In this document: positions 26,844-35,844 of the stretch, piece by piece | Layout of the letters: each line of letters begins with the position of its first letter | Numbering within the stretch: position 1 is the first letter of the stretch | From: Aestuariivivens insulae | Lineage (GTDB): Bacteria > Bacteroidota > Bacteroidia > Flavobacteriales > Flavobacteriaceae | DNA: 64,000 nucleotides | Assembly: GCF_022662195.1 (NCBI RefSeq) | Contig: NZ_JAKMCS010000015.1 | Location: 30,388 to 94,387 of the forward strand | Direction: 5' to 3' | Program-made: the position numbers and the translations under genes | The notes under the pieces: model-generated | Told to the model about the DNA's origin: nothing | Databases searched by the model: none | The model's input: only the letters and a program-made list of their open reading frames with translations

Positions 26844-28196
26844 GTGACATTTTCCGATTTAAAATTAAACACGCCACTTTTAAATGCCCTTGACGATTTA
26901 GGGTTTATCACCCCCACTCCCATACAGGAAAAAGCCTTTAACGTTGTGGCTTCTGGTAAAGATACCGTTGGCATAGCTCAAACAGGTACAGGTAAAACCT
27001 TTGCCTATATGCTGCCCATTTTAAAAAACTTGCCGTTTTCCAGGCAAGAGAACCCAAGGGTTTTGGTTTTAGTGCCTACAAGAGAACTGGTCATACAAGT
27101 TGTTGAAGAAATTGAAAAACTTTCTAAATACATTAACAACCGTGTATTGGGCGTTTATGGAGGTACCAATATCAATACCCAAAAGCAAGCTGTTGCCGAA
27201 GGGTTGGATATTTTAGTAGCTACACCAGGCCGCTTATACGATTTGGCCGTAAGCAGGGTGCTTCAATTAAAATCGATACAAAAACTGGTAATCGATGAAG
27301 TGGATGTGATGTTGGATTTAGGCTTTAGGCACCAACTTATCAATATTTTTGATATTCTTCCCGAGCGCCGACAAAACATCATGTTTTCGGCAACCATGAC
27401 ACATGATGTAGATGCCTTGCTAAATGATTTCTTTAAAACACCAGAACGCATTTCTATAGCCGTTTCGGGAACACCATTAGATAATATAGACCAAACACGC
27501 TATAACGTTCCTAACTTTTACACCAAGGTTAACCTACTCGTTCACCTTTTAAATGACACCGAAACGTTTAACAAAGTACTTATTTTCGTGGCGTATAAGC
27601 GAATGGCAGACCGTTTGTTTGAAAAGCTTGAAGAGGTGTTTCATAACGAACTCTGCGTTATACACTCCAACAAAACCCAAAACTACAGGTTACGAAGCAT
27701 AGAACAGTTTAAGGAAGGGCAAAACCGCATTTTAGTAGCGACCGATGTTATGGCTCGTGGATTAGATATAGACAATATATCGCATGTTATCAATTTTGAC
27801 ACCCCTGAATTCCCAGAAAACTACATGCACCGCATTGGTAGAACAGGGCGTGCCGAACGTAAGGGAGCTTCCATTGTGTTCTCAACCGAGAAGGAACAAG
27901 AAGCCTTATCGCGTATTGAAGCGCTTATGCAAATGGAAATTCCATTAATAGAATTACCAGAGCCTGTAGAAATTTCAACCGAACTTATTGAAGAAGAGCG
28001 TCCTCAAATTAAAGAACATTACAACCCTTTAAAGTCTAAAGCAGAAGATGTTCCCGGTCCTGCTTTTCATGAAAAAAAGACTAAAAACAAAAAAGTTAAC
28101 CTTGGAGGTTCCTACCGAAGGGAGATAACAAAGAAGTATAAAAAGCCTAAAACCCGTGGGGATAAAAATTACAATAGGCGGAATAAGAAAAAGTAA
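26844..28196 (+). CDS. DEAD-box ATP-dependent RNA helicase
   Basis: 450 residues. RNA unwinding in ribosome assembly or RNA turnover. All motifs are present: Q motif (FITPTPIQEKAF), I (AQTGTGKT), Ia (VPTREL), Ib (ATPGRL), III (FSATM), IV (LIFVAYKR), V (ATDVMARGLDID) and VI (HRIGRTGRAERKG). Motif II reads DEVD instead of DEAD, as seen in some family members. The C-terminal tail of about 70 residues is Lys/Arg-rich (KKTKNKKVNLGG, YKKPKTRGDKNYNRRNKKK), typical of RNA-tethering tails. The start codon is GTG. Confidence 0.93.
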   Translation: MTFSDLKLNTPLLNALDDLGFITPTPIQEKAFNVVASGKDTVGIAQTGTGKTFAYMLPILKNLPFSRQENPRVLVLVPTRELVIQVVEEIEKLSKYINNRVLGVYGGTNINTQKQAVAEGLDILVATPGRLYDLAVSRVLQLKSIQKLVIDEVDVMLDLGFRHQLINIFDILPERRQNIMFSATMTHDVDALLNDFFKTPERISIAVSGTPLDNIDQTRYNVPNFYTKVNLLVHLLNDTETFNKVLIFVAYKRMADRLFEKLEEVFHNELCVIHSNKTQNYRLRSIEQFKEGQNRILVATDVMARGLDIDNISHVINFDTPEFPENYMHRIGRTGRAERKGASIVFSTEKEQEALSRIEALMQMEIPLIELPEPVEISTELIEEERPQIKEHYNPLKSKAEDVPGPAFHEKKTKNKKVNLGGSYRREITKKYKKPKTRGDKNYNRRNKKK

Positions 28197-28372
28197 ATCG
28201 TTTACAGTAAATAGTCGCCGTTTCCAGTCAAAGTTAACCGAAATGCTATTCTTTACCTTTATCCCTAAGCCCATTTGGCAACGGATCTACAACAAATTTC
28301 AGCCTTAAGTGAAAATGGCTAATTGGTGGTTCTGGAACCTTTATTCAGAATGGAGTTACGCTTTTGTTTAAT

Positions 28373-28936
28373 TTAAAATCGATACCCAATTCGCAAATGT
28401 AAATTCAGAGCAGTTTCTCCTTCATTTTCCAAGTATCCAACACTTTTGGCGAAAATATACTTATAGCCAATACCTATTCCAGTTTCATATGTAAAATGAT
28501 TTCCAATGTTCCTTCTAATTCCCCAGGTTGGAATAATGGAAATTTGATCAGCCACTTCTACATTATTATAATTTGAAATTACAAACCAATTTGGATTATA
28601 ACTTGTCTGAATAGTTAAAAAATTTCCACTATTCCCTCTAATATTTCTGGATTTAGATACTCGTTTATCTAAATTATAATACCACCTTGGTTCTAATCTA
28701 ATAACAGGTGTCATTAAATATCCTTTTTTCGGATAGAAACTTCCAAACCAAAATCCAGCATCCATTCCAATTTCTACTCTTAAAGCTATTTGGTTTGATA
28801 ATTTTGTTTCTCTATGAGCCCAAATTCCTAAAACTCCTGTTTGTATTCCATAAGTAGATTGTTCTACACTTACATTCTGAGATTTTGCTATAAAAGTCAA
28901 TCCGCAAAAAGTCAAGGTCAATAAGATTTTTTTCAT
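28373..28936 (-). CDS. Outer-membrane beta-barrel-like exported protein, unknown function
   Basis: 187 residues. The signal peptide MKKILLTLTFCGLTFIAKSQ is followed by alternating-hydrophobic strands (LRVEIGMDAGFWFGSFYPKK, VIRLEPRWYYNLDKRV, TYETGIGIGYKYIFA). It ends in an aromatic beta-signal-like NLHLRIGYRF. That pattern indicates an eight-strand-like porin/OmpW-style barrel. No specific family is recognised. Its upstream region carries copy 1 of the 293-bp repeat. Convergent with the helicase gene across a 176-bp gap without features. Confidence 0.65.
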   Translation of the reverse strand: MKKILLTLTFCGLTFIAKSQNVSVEQSTYGIQTGVLGIWAHRETKLSNQIALRVEIGMDAGFWFGSFYPKKGYLMTPVIRLEPRWYYNLDKRVSKSRNIRGNSGNFLTIQTSYNPNWFVISNYNNVEVADQISIIPTWGIRRNIGNHFTYETGIGIGYKYIFAKSVGYLENEGETALNLHLRIGYRF

Positions 28937-28997
28937 TAGGCCAAATTTTCTATAGTTTAAAGTTTATACAACTAGTATGACAATTTAAAATCTAAAA

Positions 28998-29290
28998 GAT
29001 TTGATTAAATATATTGAGCCTAAATGTTATGAAAAATAAAAATGGAGGAGGCAACCTTATTGACTAACATCTACATAGATAAACAGCTTTTTTTGAGCAT
29101 AAATGGATACATGGGAGATAAATGATTAAAAAAACATAATACTTATGTTATTTAGCCTAATTATATTTAATAAATACCTATTAAGTATTTATAGATAAAG
29201 TATCAATTCTAGAGATCAAAAGTTTTGTAATCACCTTCCACACGGGCGTACTACAAATGCCATACTTAAGGCTATTAACAATTGATGATT
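28998..29290. repeat. 293-bp direct repeat, copy 1
   Basis: Begins GATTTGATTAAATATATTGA and ends near TTAACAATTGATGATT. The second copy is at 31933-32226. By eye about 10 substitutions and one single-T length change separate the two, roughly 96 percent identity. It contains a small AACATAA-TAC-TTATGTT hairpin and no ORF. It is followed directly by three heptamer units (CCCGAAC, ACCGAAC, ACTGAAT; 29292-29312). The rest of the gap 29313-29490 shows nothing recognisable. Confidence 0.85.
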
Positions 29291-29490
29291 GCCCGAACAC
29301 CGAACACTGAATTACTACAAAAGCGATATTCATCATACATTCTTCATCTTACTAATATAACTTTAATAGTTTATTCAAAAAAAGTGCGGTTTATTGTGTC
29401 ATTTTCAATTTTAAATTAATTATATCCAAAGTTTAGCTCTTTACTATTCATGTATTTTGATACCAAATTATCATTTCACATTATTATTAT

Positions 29491-30072
29491 TTAGAATTTC
29501 ACACCCAAACTAGCCCCAAATGACTTTACTGTTAATGATCGAGGTCTTTCATTTGATCCACCCAGCAAAGGTTTTGAACCGTCTAATTTAAAATAATTTT
29601 GTTCAAAAAATAGATTTCCAATAATGTTAAAATTATCTTTTTTTATAAAAGGAATTCCTAATCCCAATCTTAAATTATTTCCATTTCTAAACCTCTTTTT
29701 ATTTAGAGTGAAATTATTTACTTCTTGTAAATAAATATAAACATTGTTCCTGTCTACAAAGAAATATTTCAATACTCCACCAAGTTTTATCATCGAAAAA
29801 TTGGGTTTTGATTGCGTTTGAAAACCTCCAATGAGACCAATACTTAACTTTTTAAATAAGAAGTAATTGCGACTTCCTTGAAAACCAAAAGAGTTTAACA
29901 AAAAACCATCCTCTTTTAGTTCTTTTTCAATTATTTTATTTTTGTCATCATTATAGAAATAGTCCTTCTTGTTAGGAAATACAAAATCCATTTCAAAAGA
30001 GGTTCCCCATTTACTTTGCGCAAAACCCAATCCGAAAGCGAAAACAAATATTATTCTAAAAAAATGTTTCAT
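29491..30072 (-). CDS. Outer-membrane beta-barrel-like protein of the repeat-flanked cassette
   Basis: 193 residues. The signal peptide MKHFFRIIFVFAFGLGFAQ is followed by strands such as NYFLFKKLSIGLIGGFQTQ, MIKLGGVLKYFFVDRNNVYI and NNLRLGLGIPFI, and a final SFGASLGVKF with a terminal Phe typical of barrel insertion signals. No known family is recognised. It begins 18 bp after the stop of the 541-residue lipoprotein gene, so the two are probably cotranscribed and their products may work together in the outer membrane. Very AT-rich. Confidence 0.6.
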   Translation of the reverse strand: MKHFFRIIFVFAFGLGFAQSKWGTSFEMDFVFPNKKDYFYNDDKNKIIEKELKEDGFLLNSFGFQGSRNYFLFKKLSIGLIGGFQTQSKPNFSMIKLGGVLKYFFVDRNNVYIYLQEVNNFTLNKKRFRNGNNLRLGLGIPFIKKDNFNIIGNLFFEQNYFKLDGSKPLLGGSNERPRSLTVKSFGASLGVKF

Positions 30073-30090
30073 AAAATGTATAATTTAAAG

Positions 30091-31716
30091 CTATCTAATC
30101 ATTCTATTACCTTTCCAAGTATTACCTCGTCTAGCCATTCCATAAAAGTCTAGCTCATAATAAGTATAATTTCTGAACTTAGCATTTGAAGGTCCTATAC
30201 TGAATTTAATACCGCCATTTTTACAATCAATGCATTTTGATACTTTAATTTCAAAACTAACATCTGAATAAAACTTATGCTTTATTTTATTATCGTTTGT
30301 TTTTTTTAACCTATCTGCAAAATATAAAACTTCTATTTCCTCATCATCCTTTTGATAAATAACAACAAATTTTCTCTTTATACTACCTTTACTTTTTAAA
30401 AAATCAAACCCAGCTCCATAAAGTGCTTTGATATTTGATTCAGTATATATAGTATTTCCTGTTGTTAGATTTATATTTAAGTTTCCAATTAATGGGATTT
30501 TAGGAATGTAAATATTTAAAATATCATGATCATCATAATCAAAGAAGGGCAACTCATTTTTTGTCACATTTATAGCAGTCTCGACCCAATTGTTAGCTTG
30601 ACTATATTTAGTATAATATGTTGCATTATACATATAAATTGGTGCCTTGCCTAAATTAGTAAATAATTGAGGATGAGAGTAAGAATTAATTTCAGGCTCT
30701 GGTCTTTTATACTTTAAGTAAATTGTATTTATCCCTAAATGTAATTCATCAGATTTAGAAGCCCACCAAATGCCTAACCTTTTTCTCTGGGTTTTAGTAA
30801 GTATGCCAGCAGAGGCATAAATTAACCATTTTTGATCCCAAAATTCTGTTTTTATCCTGTGCTTACTGTCAAAATAATTTGTACAGTAATAACTTTTACC
30901 AAATATATTTTGAAACCAATTATCACGTCCCTCACATACTGGTAGCCCACTAATTAATTGTTGCAATTTTTCTTCTCCCGAAATTTGGGGAATTGGCGGA
31001 GGCATATTTCCGCCTATTACATCTCCTCCATTGCAATCATCTTCAATTGGTGCTACATATCTGTAAACTTTGTCTCTTACTCTTGTAATACCTGCATACA
31101 TTTCTCTTTCTCTACACAAATCTATAGGAACTAACTTTGCTGTTTTTGAGAAAGATTTACTGACATTTTCATTTTCTTCTTTAAAATAATCAAATAAATA
31201 AGTAGAGTCCTTTACATGTGCAAAAAACATACCTTTGTCTTCAGTAAACTTATAAATACTATCGCTTACTATAATTTCATTATCTTCATTTACAAGTCCT
31301 GCCAAAAGAGGGTCCTTTATAAATCCATCAGAGTCTTCTCCTTTATAGGCCTCCGATGTTTTACCATGTAATCCTGAAGAAGATTTATATAGTTGCCTCT
31401 TCAAATTTATTTCTCCCGAAAGTTTAGCTAGTAGTTGTTCATTTTCAGAATTTATAATTGGTGTATGAGAACGAAACCCCTTTTGGTAAAATTTCTCAAA
31501 TTCTTGTTCAATTTTGCCTTCACCTTGATTTTGAAGTTCCTCAATGGTTTCCTTTAATGATTCTTTTGATGAAAAGACAAATCTTCCATTTTTAATGTTT
31601 TTTTCAACTATTGATTCGGATTGATTTTTTTCTAAATTGTTCAATTCTAAATTATCTTGGCAAGAGATCAAAATTAAAGATAGAATTAATGTGATTTGGT
31701 ATTTATATGCTTTCAT
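30091..31716 (-). CDS. Large lipoprotein of unknown function in the repeat-flanked cassette
   Basis: 541 residues. The signal peptide ends SLILISCQDN, a lipobox. The next 60 residues are charged and helical (SKESLKETIEELQNQGEGKI). A proline-rich hinge (GGNMPPPIPQIS) at about residue 235 separates two halves. The C-terminal half is rich in aromatic beta-strands, with a CIDCKNGG pair and several Trp/Tyr. I recognise no catalytic motif or named family. First gene of a two-gene operon with a beta-barrel protein, and bounded by direct repeats, so it may have been gained as a unit. Confidence 0.6.
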   Translation of the reverse strand: MKAYKYQITLILSLILISCQDNLELNNLEKNQSESIVEKNIKNGRFVFSSKESLKETIEELQNQGEGKIEQEFEKFYQKGFRSHTPIINSENEQLLAKLSGEINLKRQLYKSSSGLHGKTSEAYKGEDSDGFIKDPLLAGLVNEDNEIIVSDSIYKFTEDKGMFFAHVKDSTYLFDYFKEENENVSKSFSKTAKLVPIDLCREREMYAGITRVRDKVYRYVAPIEDDCNGGDVIGGNMPPPIPQISGEEKLQQLISGLPVCEGRDNWFQNIFGKSYYCTNYFDSKHRIKTEFWDQKWLIYASAGILTKTQRKRLGIWWASKSDELHLGINTIYLKYKRPEPEINSYSHPQLFTNLGKAPIYMYNATYYTKYSQANNWVETAINVTKNELPFFDYDDHDILNIYIPKIPLIGNLNINLTTGNTIYTESNIKALYGAGFDFLKSKGSIKRKFVVIYQKDDEEIEVLYFADRLKKTNDNKIKHKFYSDVSFEIKVSKCIDCKNGGIKFSIGPSNAKFRNYTYYELDFYGMARRGNTWKGNRMIR

Positions 31717-31932
31717 TTTTTTTTTGTTATAAAATCAAAAGATTGAGTAGGGTATTCTCCAATTCTGAATCTTCACCAAAAGAGTTTGATTTCTTAACTT
31801 TATGGTGGTTTCATTTCAATAAACAATATTTTTTATGTGGTACAAGTACCCGACAAATGCTTTCTACAGCACTAATCTTGTGTTCGGGTATATCACGTGA
31901 ATACCTTATAATACTGTTTAAAGTCTTTTAAG

Positions 31933-32226
31933 GATTTGATTAAATATATTGAGCCTAAATGTTATGAAAAATAAAAATGGAGGAGACAACCTTATTGACT
32001 AACATCTACATAGATAAACAGCTTTTTTTTGAGCATAAATGGATATATGGGAGATAAATATTTAAAAAAACATAATACTTATGTTATTTAGCCTAATTAT
32101 ATTTAAAAAATACCCATTAAGTACTTATAGATAAAGTATCAATTCTAGAGATCAAAAGTTTTGTAATCACCTTCCACACGGGCGTACTACAAATGCCATA
32201 CTTAAGGCTATTAAAAATTGATAATT
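31933..32226. repeat. 293-bp direct repeat, copy 2
   Basis: Same orientation as copy 1 at 28998-29290 and one base longer in a T-run. Like copy 1 it sits upstream of a minus-strand envelope gene and is followed on its right by ACTGATT-type heptamers. It lies in the 705-bp gap 31717-32421. The part 31717-31932 contains no credible gene, only a weak ACCCGA/TCGGGT stem near 31850-31890. Confidence 0.85.
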
Positions 32227-32233
32227 ACAGTAC

Positions 32234-32310
32234 ACTGATTACTGATTACTGATTACTGATCACTGAACACTGAGTACTGAACACTGAGTACTGAACACTG
32301 AGTACTGATT
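32234..32310. repeat. Heptanucleotide tandem repeat array, 11 units
   Basis: Eleven consecutive 7-mers: ACTGATT three times, ACTGATC, ACTGAAC, then ACTGAGT/ACTGAAC alternating, ending ACTGATT. The alternating part makes a 14-bp higher-order unit. The same consensus occurs at 23645-23720 and 29292-29312. Confidence 0.85.
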
Positions 32311-32356
32311 ACCAACACTAAATACCTCACTAGAAAACATCTTTTTCGATTTTAAA

Positions 32357-32387
32357 TTGACTATATCGTTATAGTGAATTACATTTG
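32357..32387 (+). promoter_or_regulatory. Predicted gcvT promoter
   Basis: TTG at 32357-32359, 20-bp spacer, TACATTTG at 32380-32387, an exact TAnnTTTG box followed by C. It leaves a leader of about 28 bases to the ATG at 32422. Confidence 0.6.
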
Positions 32388-32421
32388 CGCTCAAACTATT
32401 TTAAAACAATAAAACTAAATA

Positions 32422-33504
32422 ATGAAGAATACAGCACTAACTACAACCCACGAAGCATTAGGAGCTAAAATGGTACCTTTTGCAGGTTATAACATGCCCG
32501 TACAATACGAAGGTGTAAACATAGAACACGAAACCGTACGCAACGCTGTTGGCGTATTTGACGTATCCCATATGGGCGAATTTTTAATCGAGGGCAAACA
32601 CGCATTGGAATTAATACAAAAAGTATCCAGTAACGATGCCTCCAAATTAACCATAGGAAAAGCCCAATACAGTTGTTTACCAAATGATAATGGTGGCATT
32701 GTAGACGATTTAATTATTTATCGCTTAAAAGAGCACACCTATTTATTGGTAGTTAATGCAAGTAATATAGAAAAGGATTGGAATTGGATTAAATCTAAAA
32801 ACGATGTTGGTGCAGACATGTGCAATTTAAGCGACGACTATTCGCTACTAGCCATCCAAGGTCCTAAAGCCATCGAAGCCATGCAGAGTTTAACTAGCGA
32901 AGACTTATCTGCCATTAAATTCTATAATTTTGTTGTTGGTGATTTTGCTGGTATAGACGATGTTATTATTTCTGCAACAGGCTATACCGGTAGCGGTGGA
33001 TTTGAAATCTACTGCAAGAATAGCGAAGTAAAACAAATTTGGGATAAAGTATTCGAAGCCGGAGCCTCTTTTGGTATAAAACCAATTGGTTTAGCAGCAA
33101 GGGATACTTTGCGTTTAGAAATGGGCTATTGCCTTTATGGAAACGATATCGATGATACGACTTCGCCTATCGAAGCTGGTTTAGGTTGGATTACCAAGTT
33201 TACAAAAGACTTTACAAATTCTGAAGCCTTAAAAGCCGAAAAAGAAGCTGGACCAAAACGTAAGCTTATTGCTTTCGAATTGGATGAACGTGGTATTCCT
33301 CGTCAAGGATACGATATCGTTGATGACAATGGAAATAAAATAGGACATGTAACCTCTGGCACTATGGCACCATCACTAGGCAAAGGCATTGGTTTAGGCT
33401 ACGTAACAACTAACTTTTCGGGAGTTAACAGCAAAATATATATACAAATACGTAAAAATGCAGTTCCAGCAACGGTAGTTAAATTACCGTTCTATAAAGG
33501 TTAA
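32422..33504 (+). CDS. gcvT: Aminomethyltransferase (glycine cleavage system T protein)
   Basis: 360 residues. Transfers the aminomethyl group from H-protein lipoamide to tetrahydrofolate, releasing ammonia and methylene-THF. Motifs: [70 protein letters not shown] with the catalytic Asp region, and the C-terminal [21 protein letters not shown]. Full length for the family. The other gcv genes are not adjacent, as is common in Bacteroidota. Confidence 0.96.
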   Translation: MKNTALTTTHEALGAKMVPFAGYNMPVQYEGVNIEHETVRNAVGVFDVSHMGEFLIEGKHALELIQKVSSNDASKLTIGKAQYSCLPNDNGGIVDDLIIYRLKEHTYLLVVNASNIEKDWNWIKSKNDVGADMCNLSDDYSLLAIQGPKAIEAMQSLTSEDLSAIKFYNFVVGDFAGIDDVIISATGYTGSGGFEIYCKNSEVKQIWDKVFEAGASFGIKPIGLAARDTLRLEMGYCLYGNDIDDTTSPIEAGLGWITKFTKDFTNSEALKAEKEAGPKRKLIAFELDERGIPRQGYDIVDDNGNKIGHVTSGTMAPSLGKGIGLGYVTTNFSGVNSKIYIQIRKNAVPATVVKLPFYKG

Positions 33505-33521
33505 AAAACGGTATTGATGTA

Positions 33522-34361
33522 ATGAAGGGGCTGAAAAAAAAAGGAAAGCATCGCATATTAATATTAGGGGGCAGTGGCTTTTTGGGCAATGCCATTTATA
33601 AAGAACTCTGCCCCTACTTTAAAACCTTTGGCACTTACCGCACTTCTAACAAAGCATTCGAAAAGAACCATCATTTTTTTCAATACGATTTTGAAGAGGA
33701 CGACATCTATGAAATCCTTGATATAGTTAAACCTTCAATCATAATATCTGCACTTCGGGGTGATTTTTCCAAGCAAGTACTATTGCACCAGCATGTAACC
33801 GAATATGTCTTTTCAAAAAAAATAAAGATCATTTTTTTATCATCGGCAAATGTATTTGATGCCTACAGTAAGTATCCAAGTTACGAAACCGACAAAACCT
33901 ACAGCAATAGCATTTACGGGCATTTTAAGATAAAAATAGAAAATATGCTCCTGCGCTTGCCCAAAGCCCAGGCTAGTATCATACGGCTACCTATGGTTTT
34001 TGGCAATCAATCTCCTAGGGTAATGGAAATCCTTGAACTTATAAAAAATAAAGAACCCGTTGAAGTATTCCCGAACCTCATAATGAATGTCACAACGGAT
34101 GCTAAACTCACACAGCAAGTTCACTATATAATCAACAGAAATAAATCTGGAATCTTTCATTTGGGCAGTACCGATTTGGTACATCACGACGAATTCACGA
34201 AAGAAATCATTTCCGCTTTGCAGTTAGAGGACAAAGTACTTTACAAAAGAGTATACACCACCAACGACGACAGATATCTAGCGGTTTTGCCCAAGTTTAA
34301 CAAGCTCCCCAAACACCTCCAACTCCACAGTCAGGACATTTTAAAAGCATTAGCTAACTAA
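33522..34361 (+). CDS. NAD-dependent SDR/RmlD-like sugar-nucleotide oxidoreductase
   Basis: 279 residues. An extended short-chain dehydrogenase fold. The Rossmann motif GGSGFLGNAIYKEL lies near residue 16. FLSSANVFDAYSKYPSYETD gives the Ser region, SIYGHFKIKIE the YxxxK pair, and RLPMVFGNQSPRVMEILELI the substrate-domain start. Closest in style to RmlD/dTDP-4-dehydrorhamnose reductase relatives, but no rhamnose genes are near, so the substrate is unknown. Starts 17 bp after gcvT and is probably cotranscribed. Confidence 0.8.
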   Translation: MKGLKKKGKHRILILGGSGFLGNAIYKELCPYFKTFGTYRTSNKAFEKNHHFFQYDFEEDDIYEILDIVKPSIIISALRGDFSKQVLLHQHVTEYVFSKKIKIIFLSSANVFDAYSKYPSYETDKTYSNSIYGHFKIKIENMLLRLPKAQASIIRLPMVFGNQSPRVMEILELIKNKEPVEVFPNLIMNVTTDAKLTQQVHYIINRNKSGIFHLGSTDLVHHDEFTKEIISALQLEDKVLYKRVYTTNDDRYLAVLPKFNKLPKHLQLHSQDILKALAN

Positions 34362-34554
34362 ACAAATCACGCTTACTTATAGTTTTTTGGGCAAATGGCA
34401 AGCCACCGCGCTTTACACTATAGTTTTTTAAAATATTCAAGGTTTTTCAACGGCTATAATTGTTGGCCATCTTGGTTCTTGATTCTTTGTGTCTTGACTC
34501 CCTTGCTAGACATTTTAAAAAAGCTGTCGCTCCAATCGCTTTTGCGGAAGTTTA

Positions 34555-34596
34555 GGATTCAGGGATCAGTCACAGGGTTCAGGGTTAAGGGTTCAG
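34555..34596. repeat. Heptanucleotide tandem repeat array (GGTTCAG type)
   Basis: Six 7-mers: GGATTCA, GGGATCA, GTCACAG, GGTTCAG, GGTTAAG, GGTTCAG. Same 7-bp period as the ACTGATT arrays but a different consensus. It lies in the 378-bp gap 34362-34739. Nothing else in the gap is recognisable. Confidence 0.6.
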
Positions 34597-34739
34597 TTAC
34601 TTAAATTTCGTTAATCATCAACCCTTTCAATCTTTTTAAATCTAAAACCATAAACCCTTCAAAAATCATTAGCATTATAAATTGATTTTAATGCTTAAAT
34701 TGATTACATTGGTTTAATACAGACTTAAAAATATTTATC

Positions 34740-35027
34740 ATGAAACTTTCAGAACAAGACATCGAAAAAAAACTGCTTCAGTTTCCAGATTGGGACCATT
34801 ACGACAATGCCATTCATGCCGAATTTGAATTTGAAAATTTTAAGGATTGCTTTAGTGCCATGAGCCGTATTGCATTCGAATGCGAAGCCCTAAACCACCA
34901 TCCCAATTGGACTAATGTATACAACGTACTAACTATTTCGTTATCAACCCACGACGCCAATGGAGTAACCGATAAGGATTTTAAATTGGCACAAGCTATT
35001 GAAATGATTGTAGAACCCGAAGAATAA
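34740..35027 (+). CDS. 4a-hydroxytetrahydrobiopterin dehydratase (pterin-4-alpha-carbinolamine dehydratase)
   Basis: 95 residues, the full family length. Dehydrates 4a-hydroxytetrahydropterin to recycle the cofactor of aromatic amino acid hydroxylases. Motifs: FENFKDCFSAMSRIAFECEALNHHPNW with the catalytic HHP, and LSTHDANGVTDKDFKLAQAIE with the conserved THD. No phenylalanine hydroxylase gene lies nearby. The promoter of the next gene overlaps its 3' end. Confidence 0.93.
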   Translation: MKLSEQDIEKKLLQFPDWDHYDNAIHAEFEFENFKDCFSAMSRIAFECEALNHHPNWTNVYNVLTISLSTHDANGVTDKDFKLAQAIEMIVEPEE

Positions 35028-35037
35028 TTTATTTTTG
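35008..35037 (+). promoter_or_regulatory. Predicted yebC promoter
   Basis: TTG at 35008-35010, 19-bp spacer, TATTTTTG at 35030-35037, an exact TAnnTTTG box. It begins inside the end of the pterin dehydratase gene and gives a leader near 50 bases before the yebC ATG. Confidence 0.55.
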
Positions 35038-35092
35038 CGTTAAATAAATCATTGTTATTTTCGCTGTTGCGAAAAACCTAAAACAGTATATT

Positions 35093-35812
35093 ATGGGAAG
35101 AGCTTTTGAGTTTAGAAAAGCAAGAAAAATGAAACGTTGGTCTGCCATGAGTAAAGCCTTTACTCGTATAGGCAAAGATATTGTAATGGCTGTAAAAGAG
35201 GGCGGTCCAGACCCCGATAGTAATTCTAGATTACGGGCGGTAATCCAGAACGCCAAATCGGTAAACATGCCCAAGGACAATATAGAACGTGCCATTAAAC
35301 GTGCCTCCGATAAAAGCCAAGGCGATTATAAAGAAGTTATTTTTGAAGGCTACGCACCCCATGGGATTGCTGTTTTAGTGGAAACCGCAACAGATAACAA
35401 TACAAGAACTGTTGCTAACGTACGCAGTTACTTTAATAAATGTGATGGCAGTTTAGGGACTTCGGGCTCTGTTGTGTTTATGTTCGACCACACCTGCAAT
35501 TTTAGGGTCAATGCAGAAGGATTGGATCCCGAAGAATTGGAATTGGAATTTATAGACTTTGGTGCCGAAGAAGTGTTTGTAGACGACGATGGCATTTTAA
35601 TATATGCTCCTTTTGAAAGCTTTGGAGCCATACAAACCGAGTTGGAAAAAAGAGGTATTGAAATCCTGTCCTCAGGTTTTGAACGGATTCCACAAGTCAC
35701 AAAACCATTAACGCCAGAACAAGCTGCCGATGTAGAAAAACTATTGGAAAAACTGGAAGAAGACGATGATGTGCAAAACGTTTACCATACCATGGAAGAA
35801 AGTGCAGAATAG
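35093..35812 (+). CDS. YebC/PmpR family DNA-binding or translation-associated regulator
   Basis: 239 residues. Contains MGRAFEFRKARKMKRW (family N-terminus), FTRIGKDIVMAVKEGGPDPDSN, MPKDNIERAIKRAS, VRSYFNKCDGSLGTSGSVVFMFD and the acidic C-terminal domain. YebC proteins have been described both as transcriptional regulators and, more recently, as ribosome-associated factors that relieve stalling at proline-rich stretches. The sequence alone does not decide which applies here. Confidence 0.92.
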   Translation: MGRAFEFRKARKMKRWSAMSKAFTRIGKDIVMAVKEGGPDPDSNSRLRAVIQNAKSVNMPKDNIERAIKRASDKSQGDYKEVIFEGYAPHGIAVLVETATDNNTRTVANVRSYFNKCDGSLGTSGSVVFMFDHTCNFRVNAEGLDPEELELEFIDFGAEEVFVDDDGILIYAPFESFGAIQTELEKRGIEILSSGFERIPQVTKPLTPEQAADVEKLLEKLEEDDDVQNVYHTMEESAE

Positions 35813-35844
35813 CATTTATTTAAGATAACGGTTCTATAATCATT

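Noticed and set aside
31707..31931. 74-residue plus-strand frame upstream of copy 2 of the repeat
   Set aside because: Starts inside the lipoprotein gene on the opposite strand and has no recognisable features.
32234..32310. Heptamer array considered as a CRISPR array
   Set aside because: Units are 7 bp with no spacers and no cas genes are present; it is a simple tandem repeat.
34395..34604. 69-residue plus-strand frame
   Set aside because: Runs into the heptamer array, ends in repeat-derived residues and shows no domain.
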